64,000 nucleotides of DNA from NCBI GenBank assembly GCA_949825025.1, contig OX463786.1, positions 19,889,085 through 19,953,084 of the forward strand, written 5' to 3'. Made by a program: the position numbers and the translations under genes. How positions within the stretch are numbered: position 1 is the stretch's first letter; each line of letters starts with the position of its first letter. The DNA comes from Siphlonurus alternatus (taxonomy: Eukaryota; Arthropoda; Insecta; Ephemeroptera; Siphlonuridae). The notes beneath the pieces are model-generated. The model saw only the letters and a list, made by a program, of their open reading frames with translations. It was not told where the DNA came from and searched no databases. This document shows, one piece after another, positions 1 through 59,300 of this stretch.

Positions 1-551
1 TGATAATAATTTTGAATGGAATCAACATATACTAAAAATCATAAAAAAATTATGATCATTTTTATCACAAATGTATAAACTTAAAGCTATTGTAAATGAA
101 AAAACTATAAGAAATGTATACTTCGCTCTTGCTCACCCTTTTATTCTATATGGCATAACAGGTTGGGGGTTCACTGAATCTGGAGCTATGACCAAATTAA
201 TTAAAATGCAAAAAAGGTTATTGAAGCGTATGAAATATGGTGATAAATTTAATATTAATGATAATATTTACAAATACTGGAAGATACTCCCAGTGAACCT
301 CCAAGCTAAACATTCCTTAATTAATGAAAAGTATTTTGATGATAATTATAAGGAACCAAGGGTTCACACTCATCAAACCCGACTTTATGTCTCGGAACCA
401 TTAATTACCCCAAAAAGGATAAATAGATTTAATGACAGGACCTGGAAGTTTTTAATTCCTCGATTATGGAACGAAATGCCAACTGTATTAAAAAATTTAG
501 ATTCTAAAAATCTCATAAAAAAACATGTTAAAGAATGGCTTCTCTCCATGT

Positions 552-583
<32 letters not shown>
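1..583 (+). mobile_element. LINE 3' end (reverse transcriptase C-terminus) with poly(A) tail
   Basis: An open frame at 71-556 (161 codons) reads like the C-terminal end of a non-LTR retrotransposon polymerase, with the family-typical patterns YFALAHPFILYGITGWG near the start and WNEMP near the end. The stop at 556 lies inside an about 30-nt A run (554-583), as expected for a LINE 3' terminus. Upstream bases in the same frame still look LINE-like but contain a stop near 54, so the copy is broken and also cut by the window edge. No endonuclease or catalytic RT motif lies in the window. It is a dead fragment, with clade (CR1, Jockey or RTE-like) unresolved. Confidence 0.8.
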
Positions 584-590
<7 letters not shown>

Positions 591-1566
591 ATTTATTATT
601 AAGATAAATGTAACATACAGGAAATAATTATTGACGTACCATTATTTATTTGCTATGTATTTCATTTTATGGATCCTTACATATTTAAAATTGTATAATT
701 TTGTTTTTATGCCCCTTTAATAATGCTTATTAATATGTATTATGTATGTGATCTGTTTCAGCCTCAATCTTTGTCAGCCAAACTAATAAATTATTTCTAT
801 TCTAGGAATTAAAGGCTCAAATTCAGTTTATTTATTCAAATTTTAAAGTGTCAATTAACAGCTTATTTTCATGTTCTATTATTTTCGCATTATTTACTTT
901 TATTAATAAAAAATAACTAAATTAAAATTAAATTATGTAAAATTGCTTTCAGTTAATAATTTGCAACAATAAAAAAAAAAATAATAATAATAATAATAAA
1001 AATCTCAAATTTTGAATTCAAAGTAATTATTAAAAAATAATAAGCAAATAAAAATAAATGTAAAGATTCATTTTTGGATTGTTTTAGAGTCACGTATGTT
1101 GTGCATTGTTTGGAAAAACATATTCTAAAGCTTTTTTGTTTCAGATGGACCTTATGCATGCATATTGCTGCATCTAATGTTGCTTGTATTTGCTTGCTGG
1201 TTAGCATGAAATAATTGTTTTTGTTTGGTTGTGTTTTCATAATAAATATGTTAAAAATAATGTATAAAGATGCAGTAAAATAAATATAAGTAAGTAATAT
1301 ATTGTAATTAAAATGTTACACTTTTTGTATTAGAGCATTAGGGTAAAAAATATTCTCATCTCTGTATGATTTTGTGTAAAATTATTCTCTTATTCATTTA
1401 TTTCTCAATGCATTAATATTTTTCTTTAATACTGATCTAATATCTTGAAGATGTTTATGAATCTCTATAGCGGCCGACAGGGTTAATTGTTTAACCTTGG
1501 CCGGTATGTATATATTGCTAAAATAAATAAAAAAAAAAAAAAAAAAAAATTATACATTACAAAATT
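584..1566. other. AT-rich intergenic DNA with a possible second LINE/SINE tail
   Basis: No coding region is supported. At 1472-1503 a short GC-richer foldback (GGCCGAC..GGGTTAA / TTTAACC..GGCCGG) is followed by an A-rich run ending at about 1548. A stem-loop plus poly(A) is what the 3' end of a retroelement looks like, but no coding part is visible. Confidence 0.4.
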
Positions 1567-1880
1567 ATAATGAGATATTAGAATGTGAAAATTTTAGTGG
1601 CTTAATCGAAAGAAGGGGTACTGTGAATTTTTTAGATTTTTCTGAGACCGGGAACTATTTTTAAAAAATTATTGAAAGTCTATTTTATGACGTCACGGGC
1701 GGCACTGCCCTATCCTTTTTCTTAAGGAGTGCCGCCCGTGACGTAATCAAAATAGACTTTCAATAATTTTTTAAAAATAGTTCCCGGTCTCAAAAAAATC
1801 TGAAAAAATTCACAGAACCACATTTTTACCCCTTCTTTCGATTAAGCCACTAAAATTTTTACATTCTAATATCTCATTGT
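1567..1880. mobile_element. Palindromic MITE, family A (copy 1, divergent ends)
   Basis: Nearly the whole segment folds on itself. The left arm (AATGAGATATTAGAATGT, AGTGGCTTAATCGAAAG, GAGACCGGGAACTATT) recurs inverted on the right, around a small centre near 1700-1730 with GTGACGT-type sequence. The inner arms match the other family A copies (16.2, 40.6, 41.8, 53.1 and 61.4 kb), while the outer ends differ. There is no ORF; it is non-autonomous. Confidence 0.8.
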
Positions 1881-2009
1881 AAGTGCTTCGTTAATATTAT
1901 AGCACGCTCTTGAAATTAATTAATGTTAGATAGTCTAATATTATTTATATACTAAATTTTAAATAATTACAGTTTTTTTAAAAATATACATTCTACCTAT
2001 AGCACAGAG

Positions 2010-2386
2010 TTAAGGTAGATATAATACGGATCAGCTGGCCCAATGCTAAAAAAATTCCATTCATAAAAATTATGAAAAAAATTTAAAATGTTCTCTCTAC
2101 TGTATCCCCTATCAGTAGGTAAAATATCAGGTATACAAAAACGAGCTAGTTTTCGAGTTATTAATTTTTAAAGTTGACTATAATTTAACATGGAAGTTCC
2201 ATTTCTCCATGTTAAATTAGTCATCTTTAAAAATTAATAACTCGAAAACTAGCTCGTTTTTGCATACCTGATATTTTACCTACTGATAGTGGAAATAGAG
2301 GAGAACATTTTAAATTTTTTTCATAATTTTTATGAATGGGATTTTTTTAGCATTGGGCCAGCTGATCCGTATTATCTCTACCTTAA
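2010..2386. mobile_element. Palindromic MITE, family B, TTAA-bounded (copy 1)
   Basis: Foldback element bounded by TTAAGGTAGA..ATAA on the left and TTATCTCTACCTTAA on the right, with inverted CAGCTGGCCCAATGC and AACGAGCTAGTTTTCGAG blocks inside. Full copies lie at 25405-25762 and 50269-50642. TTAA at both borders would fit a piggyBac-type target, but the arms are too divergent from known ends to assign the superfamily by eye. Confidence 0.85.
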
Positions 2387-2438
2387 GAAATATCATTGAT
2401 TTTTTCAGTTTAAGGGTAAAAAGATAACACGCCTATAA

Positions 2439-2763
2439 TGTTAAAATATTTCCAAATACGAAAATTATGTAACATATTTTAAAATATTCTCCACTACATC
2501 AGTAGCTAATAATAAATACCAGGATAATACAAATTCGATCTAATTTTCGAGTTATGAATTTTTTAAGTTGACAAATTTAAAGTTAACATAGATTAGAGAA
2601 ATGTAACTTCCATGTTTAATTAGCCAACTTAAAAAATTCATAATTTTATTAAAACTAGATCGAATTTGTGTACCTGATATTTTAGCTACTGATAAGGGAT
2701 GTAGATGAGAACATTTTAAGATATATTTCATAATTTTCATGTGTGTGATTTTTTTTTAACATT
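2439..2763. mobile_element. Degenerate family B foldback (copy 2)
   Basis: Same internal order as the preceding element (ATTTTAAAATATTCTC, TCGATCTAATTTTCGAG, then the inverted arm and GATATTTTAGCTACTG) but with many substitutions and without recognisable TTAA ends. It is an older insertion next to copy 1. Confidence 0.65.
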
Positions 2764-2883
2764 AAAAGTGCCTCTGTTTGATTACAATTTCGTAAAAATT
2801 TTGGAGACTTTAATGACTGCAAATAAAACAGACCAGAGACCACTGCAGCGTATAATCTTATGGTAATTAATTAAGAACTTTGA

Positions 2884-3006
2884 TTAAAATTTTCAGAGCT
2901 TCGCAGGGTCTGAGAGAGGTGCCGCTAGTGTAGCGCAAAAGCAATACATTAGCTACACTAGCGACACACGTTCAGATCCCGCGAAGCTCTGAAATTTTTG
3001 GTCAAA
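2884..3006. repeat. Foldback (inverted repeat) of about 120 bp
   Basis: AATTTTCAGAGCTTCGC..GGTCTGA and GCCGCTAGTGTAGC on the left are mirrored by GCTACACTAGCGAC and TCAGATC..GCGAAGCTCTGAAATTTT on the right, around a loop near 2938-2950. It is MITE-like. No second copy was seen in the window. Confidence 0.7.
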
Positions 3007-3136
3007 TTACTACTCTCTGCATCATGGACCGCAAAATTTTATTATAGTCATGCATCTGATTTATTTTCTTTATAATATGTAAAATCACATGTAATCGTGA
3101 CTATTTTGCAAAGATTTCCGTATCTTATGGCAAGAT

Positions 3137-3350
3137 AAATTTTCCAAGGCGACAAGTGAACATAAAAGATCTCGATCAGGATGCATGTTACTGTATACCC
3201 TGATAAAAACTGAATTTATGTATAAATTTGTGAATATTATGAAATTCATCATCAAAATAAAGAAATAATCAGGAACTGTTCAATAATTTCATTTTATTTT
3301 AGCCTTCAAATATTGAACCCAGCGTTGAAATTTCTTATACGTTGCTCCAT
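3137..3350 (+). repeat. 214-bp direct repeat, copy 1 (upstream of exon 1)
   Basis: From AAATTTTCCAAGGCGAC to GTTGCTCCAT this block is almost letter-for-letter the same as 4213-4428, the visible difference being a 2-nt insertion (CCTG vs CCGCTG). Its left end is the terminal arm of a family C foldback. The pair brackets the signal-peptide exon. Confidence 0.9.
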
Positions 3351-3482
3351 ATACCTATATTTCAGGAAGATTCCTTATATGTTTCCACAATAGAAAATTA
3401 TTATTGGTCAATTTCTGGATGGTGATAAAATAATGTTTAAATAAAAAATAAAATTCCCGCGTAACAAGTATTCCTTTCATTT

Positions 3483-3590
3483 GATTGGTTATTTAATAAC
3501 CAATAGAAAGATAATTTCATCACGATTCAAGGCGGGCTTTCTCTTTTTTTTTTTTTTACCTTACGGGCAGAAAGTATTTTTCAGTTCCAA
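3483..3590 (+). promoter_or_regulatory. Candidate promoter of the SEA-domain gene
   Basis: GATTGGTTATTTAATAACCAAT (3483-3504) places CCAAT boxes in both orientations on a palindrome, and TCAGTT at 3581 fits the arthropod initiator. Exon 1 coding begins 379 bp later. This is inferred from motifs and position only; the transcription start could be elsewhere and no clear DPE is seen. Confidence 0.3.
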
Positions 3591-3959
3591 GTTAGACAGA
3601 GTCTTGAAAACACCTGTGGATTATTAAAGGTGGATTTTATTATTGAAAATATTATCAAAATATAACATATTTACTATAATATTCATCATATTGTGTTGTT
3701 TTATAATATATTATTAATATTTAATATAAAATACATTCCAGTGAAAGTATAATAGTGTGTCCTTGTAGTTTTTTTTTTTTCTCTCATTATAAAGTTACAA
3801 AATTACAAAGAAGATATAGTTAACGGTGAATGTAGTAAGAAGAATTTTATAAGTGTGTTTCAGTGTTTTTTTATGAGTCTATCAAATGACTCCTAGTTAT
3901 TATCGTGTTCAAAATCCTATTTGATAAAGTTCATTTAGGGTTTTAAAAAAAAAATTAAC

Positions 3960-52063
<48,104 letters not shown>

Positions 52064-52300
52064 GGTGTGACGTTATCATGGACTTTGTGTGTGCAAACAG
52101 AGTAATGTTCTCTGGTACGAGTCATTAATGAAAATTAATAATTATTGTCTTTTTAATTTTCACAACTGGTTGAGATAAAAGTGACCAAGTCTTTTAGCAT
52201 TAAAAAGTAGGTATGAGTTACATCAAAGAAATAAAAATGAATAATTGAAACTATTTTAATTAAATTTATCTTCAGTTTAGTAAAAATAAATATATACGTG
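52064..52300 (+). terminator. 3' UTR with candidate poly(A) signals
   Basis: AATAAA at 52230-52235 and 52285-52290, 170-220 nt after the stop. Which is used cannot be told. Confidence 0.4.
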
Positions 52301-52552
52301 TTGCAATACTTCATTAGTGTTATATTATATAATTTAATGTTTTAATTTCCTTGCAATATTATTTTTCAAATAGAGTTTTAATTAATTTTAAAATTTCCTT
52401 TATATATAACAAGTGTGATTTGAATTCAAAATTTCAATACCTTTTCAATCCAATCAAATACTATGATTATTGTAGCTAATTTTGAGACTTATATTAGGGA
52501 GTTTTAATAATAAAATTACAATGAAAAATTAAATAAATCTTGATTTACACTG

Positions 52553-52680
52553 GTATACTCATGGCCTTGGAAAATTCCCCACTTGCAGCCTTGTTAATCA
52601 CCATGCCTTGTGCTATTCTTACGGGACATGGTAATTAACAAAAATGCAAAGATAAATTTTCCAAGGTGACGACTGTACAT
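52553..52680. mobile_element. Foldback MITE, family C (copy at 52.6 kb)
   Basis: GGCCTTGGAAAATTCCCC..GCAGCCTTGTTAATCACC at left, GGTAATTAACA..TGCAAAG..AAATTTTCCAAGGTGACGAC at right. Confidence 0.7.
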
Positions 52681-52883
52681 TCAAATCTTTTAAAAAAATT
52701 AAACCACTGAATTAATTAATAAATATTATTTCCTTATTCCGCTGCCATGACAATTTTATGAAGATTCTTTAACTATATAATTAATTAGTTTTAGTAAAAA
52801 TATGTGATGAGATACAATAAAAATGTGTAAAACGAATGTTGTAAATAAAATCTGATTGCGAGAAATCATGTCTTATAATTTGG

Positions 52884-53070
52884 AGTACATACACCTCTGG
52901 ACACCATGAATGTTATAACCCCCGTGTGTGATTATTGATAATTTTGTGTTTATAATTTTGGGAATTTTCAAAAAATAATATTCTCCCAGTTTCTTAGTCT
53001 TATATACTACTCGATAAATCGTAGCCACATTGTAATGGTATATAACATTTGTGCTGTCCAAAGTGTACAT
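52884..53070. repeat. Inverted repeat, family H (copy 2)
   Basis: TACACCTCTGGACACCATGAA and GTTATAA at left, TATAACATT..GCTGTCCAAAGTGTACA at right. Confidence 0.65.
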
Positions 53071-53099
53071 AATGCAAAAATATATGACGTATATTCATA

Positions 53100-53416
53100 A
53101 TGGAATATACCTCAAAATATTTTATTGCAAAAACGGATAGAGGGTGCAAAGTTATGCTACTCTGATTTTTTCATATACTTTTAGAGGTTGCAGGGAATTA
53201 TTTTTTTAAAAATATTGGAAGTGCCAGAGAGTCGAGTGACACCTATCATAATAAAATAATTGGAACTAAAAGGGGCGTGGGTTCGAACTCGACCTCGGCA
53301 AAACTTTTTAGTAATACTTCCCGGCTTTTAAAAAATCTGAAAATAAATCATAGTGTCATAACTTTGCACCCTCTATCCATTTTTGCAATAATATTTTTGA
53401 GGTTGATACTCTATTC
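53100..53416. mobile_element. Palindromic MITE, family A (copy 5)
   Basis: AATGGAATATACCTCAAAATA at left and TGAGGTTGATACTCTATT at right, arms GGATAGAGGGTGCAAAGTTAT and inverse. The centre differs from the other copies and holds GTGGGTTCGAACTCGACC, which resembles a pol III box B. Confidence 0.8.
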
Positions 53417-54604
53417 TTGAATACGTAAAGAATATTGTTATGTTAGTGTTATGTTAATATGTTTGTGAAAGTGGACATGCTAAATACTGATACGAAATCT
53501 CAAGCAAGATAAATTATTATTTTTTCTTGCTGTGAGAAAAACAGGGTGACTCCCAATGTTAATGCAACTCTCAACATATGGTGCTGCCACCATTAGAATT
53601 TTACTTGAACTATTTTGTGTAAATATAATTATTCACAATAAAATATTTATCTTCTTTTCTTCTCCGTTAAGTTTTAAGTTATTAAAATGTGCAATGTTTA
53701 AAGAAATTACATCTTCTAAAAGTTCATTTAAAATATATTTTAACATCACACTGCTCTAAAATTAATTGAGCTACTTCATGAACTTTTAGAACTTGTAATT
53801 AAGACACGTCAAAAACATTACAAGATCTTGAGCTATAATTTTCTAAGAATCTGCAGTTCATATTTTTCACGATGGTGGCGCTAGCTTACAGTTCAGGTTA
53901 TTTAAATGGGCCCACTAGCGCCACGAGTGGTGTGAACTGCAACTATTGAGAAACTTATGAGCTATACATCTTGTATCGTCTTTGACTGGTATGATATGAT
54001 ATTCATTATTAATATTTCTGATTAATTATTAAACTGAGATTATAATTATGTGTGTACTATATTTGCTTCTAACGTAAGCAGTGAGATTATGGTAATACTT
54101 GTACCAGGGCTTTAAATTTTATTTATAGTTCTGTAGTTATGATATTGCAAATGATAATTTTATTGATAGTAATAATTGATATAAAATTAGATCAATTAAT
54201 TAAATAACGTGGTAGTACTCAAAAAAGCATTTCATTGTATTATATTTTAATTTCAAGTGTATGTAAAATGGATTTGATATGTTATGATTTAATAAAAATT
54301 ATAAATAAAAAATAAATATATTAGTTTTTTATTGTAAAAAAATACCTATTTTTGTATTTTATAATTGAAATCAACATTTTTAAGTATGAAAATAGCTCTT
54401 TTGTCTTGGAGAGTAATATTATTATTATTATTTTTTAGGTCTTATTGGTGCTTAATTTTTAAATGAGTATACAGATTCTATAATATAATTATGTTAATTA
54501 AGGCTCATTATAATATATATAAAAAAAATTCTTACAAAAAAAAAAAAAACATTATTTTATTTAGAGGAGTCCTCATAGAAGGTTCAGTATAGTTCAATGG
54601 AGGC
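53417..54604. other. Intergenic AT-rich DNA with one foldback
   Basis: 53866-53955 folds (CTGCAGTTCA..GGTGGCGCTAG against CTAGCGCCAC..GTGTGAACTGCA). Nothing else recognised. Confidence 0.6.
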
Positions 54605-54840
54605 TTCAAGTGATGCGCTTTCGCTGCGCAACTGTTTGTCGCTAAGGTTCATCTTGCACTTGAAAATGAAGCAAAGTGTTTTTTTAACTTTTCTCGGTTA
54701 TAAATCAAGTAAACAATCTAAATCTTGATTTATTTACTGTATTTTTCAGTTTAGACCAAAGTTCCATAAAGGAATTTTCCTTGAAAAATCTATATTCTTA
54801 GTGAAAAAACGAATTCACGTTTTTTTTTACATAGGTTTTT
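54605..54840 (+). repeat. Dispersed repeat family G (copy 2) inside an inverted repeat
   Basis: TGTCGCTAAGGTTCATCTTG, AAAATGAAGCAAAGTG, GACCAAAGTTCCATAAAGGA, TTCACGTTTTTTTTTACATAGG. Flanked by ATGGAGGCTTCAAG (54598) and CTTGAAGCCTCCAT (54876), so the whole 54598-54889 may be one TIR element. Confidence 0.7.
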
Positions 54841-55302
54841 GGTATAGCGGGTGGGATCACCGAAAAATCAGCTGACTTGAAGCCTCCATAGACTCCTGAT
54901 AATGAGCTGGTTCCATTGAAATGACACTCTTTTAATCTAAATCTGACCTATAGACTGTACTAATTAATAATTGCAACTCTGTAACTTAAAATTGTATTAT
55001 TGGAAATATATTTAATAATAATAAAGTTGATATCCTTGACACCATTTTACCCTTTCAGGTATTTTCTTGTGTGTAAGAGTTATCTTGCGATCGAGGGGGC
55101 TTACCAGGAACCCAGAAACTTTTTCTACACTCCTCTGAACTCCTACTACCAGATCTGTGCATTCTACAGTGCAAGCACTGCAGGGCAGTATAAACAGACA
55201 CACATATTTCATTAAATTAAATTTAGTTATTGTACCATTTTCTTTTATTAAAAAAATGTTAGGAAATAAATAAAAACAAGACGGCAAATATACCTTTAAA
55301 AT

Positions 55303-55308
55303 TTTATT
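55303..55308 (-). terminator. Poly(A) signal of the seryl-tRNA synthetase gene
   Basis: AATAAA on the minus strand 49 nt beyond the TAA stop at 55358-55360, in the expected position for a short 3' UTR. Confidence 0.6.
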
Positions 55309-55357
55309 TTGCATCAATACACAATCAACATTTTCTATAAAATCTACAAAAATAAAA

Positions 55358-55856
55358 TTACAAATTTGAATCTTGTTTATTAGATCTCATATATTTCATT
55401 GTAGGCATTTTATTTTGACATTTTCCTAACACATTCGTCTTCATGATATCATGTAATGGTTTCGGTAGACTAACATTACCTTCAACATCTTGATGAGTTT
55501 CTACTATAGCCATCAAAGTCCGAGGTATCGCACATGCCGTACCGTTGACGGTATGTGGGAAAGAGTCGTTGTCAGATATTTTCAAATTATGACGTCTACT
55601 TTGAAAATCCCCACAGTCTGAACAACTACAAAGTTCTCCCCAAGTTTTACGACCCGGCATCCAAGATTCCAAATCTAATTTACGTACTGCGGGGTTACCA
55701 AGTTCGTTAGAAGCCATGTCTAAGACTCGGTAATGCAGATCAAGAGATGAAAATAAGTCCTTTTGTAAGGTGACGAATTCTTCTTGTAACTTCTGCGACG
55801 CATCGAAGTTTCCCTCAGTTACTCCAAACATTTCTACCTTCGTGAACTGGTGGACT
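55358..55856 (-). CDS. SARS2: Exon 4: motif 3 and C-terminus
   Basis: Acceptor CTATTGTTACAG, residues 268-433 and TAA. VHQFTKVEMFGVTEGNFDAS, LDLHYRVLDMASNELGNPAV, RKLDLESWMPGRKTWGELCS, then DFQSRR (351-356) and motif 3 (370-386). It ends KYMRSNKQDSNL. Confidence 0.9.
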
Positions 55857-56319
55857 CTGTAACAATAGAATTAATTCATTAATTATTTATTATTTATTAT
55901 TTTAGCTGTAATATGTACACAAGAATTTAATTTTTAGTTTTTTGTGTCATTTTTAGGGTGTTCAACTCCTCCCCCCCTCTCCACTAAAAGAGTTATCGTC
56001 GTAGAAGGTTCAGTATCCTGTCCAATGGAACCAGCTCGTCGTCAGGAGTCCATTGAACTGGCTACTGAACCTTCTAGGGTGGTGACTACTTCCATTAAAC
56101 ATACATAATGAATGCCAATAAAACAAACTACCCTCATACTACCCAACAACAATATATGTGTTAAAAATATTTATCCTGTTATATATATTTTTTTTAAATG
56201 TTAAGACCTACATGTATGTTTTTAAATAATTTAAGGGGAGAGGAGGGTTCAAGTACGACCCCTAAAATACTTGCAAATGTCCTGTGAAACCAGTTGTTTG
56301 AAAACAAAAATTTAAAAAA

Positions 56320-56358
<39 letters not shown>

Positions 56359-59300
56359 ACAAACAAACAACACCCACCTGTACACCCCCCTCTCCTCGGC
56401 CACGCTGGACGTCTCTGCTCTGAAGCAGCGACTCACTGCTGCCAACCTGAGAGGCAGGGAGGCTCGCGGCAGCTTCGTGTTGGTCAACCTGGCAGCAAGC
56501 GCCATCTCTGCGGTGCCGGACATGCACAGATCCGCACCGTGCCTCTCGTCTAGACGGTATACCTAGGGAAGACAGGGGACGTTAGAAACAGCATTTGTAA
56601 GGCATAAGCGAGAAGAAAGGGGGACTTTCAGGATTACAATCAATCTGAAAGGCATCCAACATAGGTTAAAATATGTAGGGAGTGGGTATGTTGACCCTCC
56701 TCTACCCACCTACATTCTGGCAATAAAAATAATATCTAACTACGCCCCTGGGGGGAATAAAAGGTGTTATTTATAAAGAAGTTGGCAAAGATTTTAGCTT
56801 AAAATATTTTAGAAGCATAATTCATGTTGTATTAATAGTAATTGATTTGGTACTGAAATATGATATAATTTTTTTTTATCTATTTTGTTTTCTGTGTTTA
56901 GTTTTTTGTGAATATCCCTTACTTTCAGCAGTATTTTTTTTCAGGATTGTCAGTAGAAAATTATGAAAACAAGTTGGTAAAACATCAGTCATGTTTTGCA
57001 TGCTTGCCACAAAGCTACAAATCATTCAAATAGAAGTGCGGTACATGTTGATGTTTTTAACCAAATATTATTAAAATTTGTAAATAGATAATAGAAAAGA
57101 ACAGATTGCAGAATTTGAAATAGGAAATTTAGACTATATTAAATAATTTTTCTAAATTGAATTAATTGATTTTGGGTCTGTGGATCAAGCAGTTATTGCT
57201 CGTAAATTTCTCCTACATTGGTATACCTGCGTCCTCTCTCCCTTGGTTGGCATTCCACAGTTCTCGATGGCTTCGCTAGGTAAGATATCCGGGACAGACA
57301 CTAGACTGAAGCCCTCTTTCAACAGCCGTCGCACCACCAGTCGAATGAGGGCTTGCTCCAGCTGGGCAAGTTCTCCCAGGAAGAAGTAGCCGCGGTGACC
57401 TGTCAGGTTGCCAAGGTGCTCCGTTCGACACCAGCCGTGATGTTTCGTCAGGTCACTGAACTCTCGGCACGGTCCAGACGGGTCCACGGAACCAAACATC
57501 TGTGGAAATTAGGACGGAATAATGTATCCACTGTACTACAGAAGCAACATCCTTTTGTTAATTTTAAAATAGAGAGTGGATGGCCAGTATAACCAATTTC
57601 ACTGAAATTCAATTTCTTATTCCTCACAGATACAGTAATATAAACAATCTTCTGGTTATTGCATTGTATATATTTCATAGCCAAGCCCTCCAGGAGCTAA
57701 TGGGGAAGAAGAGAGGATCAGGGTAAAAACCCTCTTGAGGCACCAAGCATAAGTTAAAGTACACGGGTGATCAGGCACGGACTGGGCCGCAACGGCCCAC
57801 CGAGCAAGAAGGAACGACGGCCCACAGAGGCGGAGGCTAGCACTCGAAAGGGGGGTCTGGGGGGCGTAGCCCCCCAGTAGCCCGCCGCAGGCGCGATTTT
57901 TTTTAGGATTTCACTAGAATTTTCACTAAATATCACTAAATTTTTTATCAAATTACACTAAAAACTGAAATAAATTATTTAATGATACTTCATAGAAATC
58001 CTATGTACAATTATGTTTTTAAAGGAAAAAAATGAGACTACTAAATATTTTTTTAGTTGCAAATACAATTGGTTTTAAAAATATATTTAAAATTATGTGT
58101 CATTAAACACATAATTTTAATATAAAAATATATTTTGTCATGTGTCAAAAAAAACAGCACGTGTCCATTGGACAAAATATAAATCAAGACAAGACTAAAA
58201 ATACTGTGTAACATGCAATATAAGTATATTAATAATTACTTAATGAACCGAGTATTTAAATTAATTACGTACGAGTTTGAAAATGGAATTTTCTTAATAT
58301 ATTATACGTAATTTTGAGTACTTGTATACAAGTTTAAATTTTAGTTAGTTTTTAATTTCCTTCTGCATTAATTAAAATTGAAATGCCCTTTTTTTTAAGA
58401 ATAAATGTTTATTACATTTTTTTTTTTTTTTTTTTTTTTTTTCATTTTGTAGTGAAATTTTATTTTTAATACCGTTTTCATCAAAGTAATCTAACCAAAA
58501 TTCGTTAAAATAATTTAATCTCTTAATCTCTGAAATATTTTTCTGATGCATGTTAATTTCCACTTGATTGTAATGTAATATAATAATATAGCTATTTTTT
58601 ATTATTCCAAATTTAGTGATTTAACTTTATTTGAAAGTACTAAAATTTCCTGGGTCGCATATATATAGTCTGCCCTGGATAAAACTCCCATAGTACTTAG
58701 AAAGACCTGATTTTTCATATAACATCACGAGCGCAGTATACCAGGCATACTGTATATAAATTCCTTGATTTATGTAAGACGTTATTACATGATGATACAT
58801 TTTTTTTATCAATATTTTCTTACAAAAAAAAAAAAATAAATAAATAAAGTCTGTATAATACAAACAAATAGCGTGGAAATTTTCTTATAAAAAATGAAAA
58901 ATTGAATGCAGTGTTCAATAATTTGAAATTTTGTACCGTGTAATTTCAGCTTAAAGTAGAGTTCCTATATGAGGTTCCTATCAGTTGAGTTAGTATTTTT
59001 TTTAAAATAATTCAAGTGGTCCTCCATATCAAATCGAAATCCAAAAAATTCTATCTCACATAGGTTTGCCAGAAAAAATTCCAAAGTTACAGCAAACGTG
59101 TCGTTTACAAAGACCCTCGAATATCTTAAAAATAAAAGAAAAGAATACACCGTTAGGTGGTATGAAAAATATAACGATTTTCTATCATAGAAAAAATATT
59201 AATTCTTTGGTTCTATGACCAACCAAATTTTTTGGCTCCAATCCATTTTTCCGTACAAAAATAAAGAAAAACTCTTATGGGAATGAACATTGCTAGACTG

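Noticed and set aside
53270..53300. Pol III tRNA gene from the GGTTCGAACTC motif
   Set aside because: No box A or cloverleaf around it; it is the loop of a MITE.
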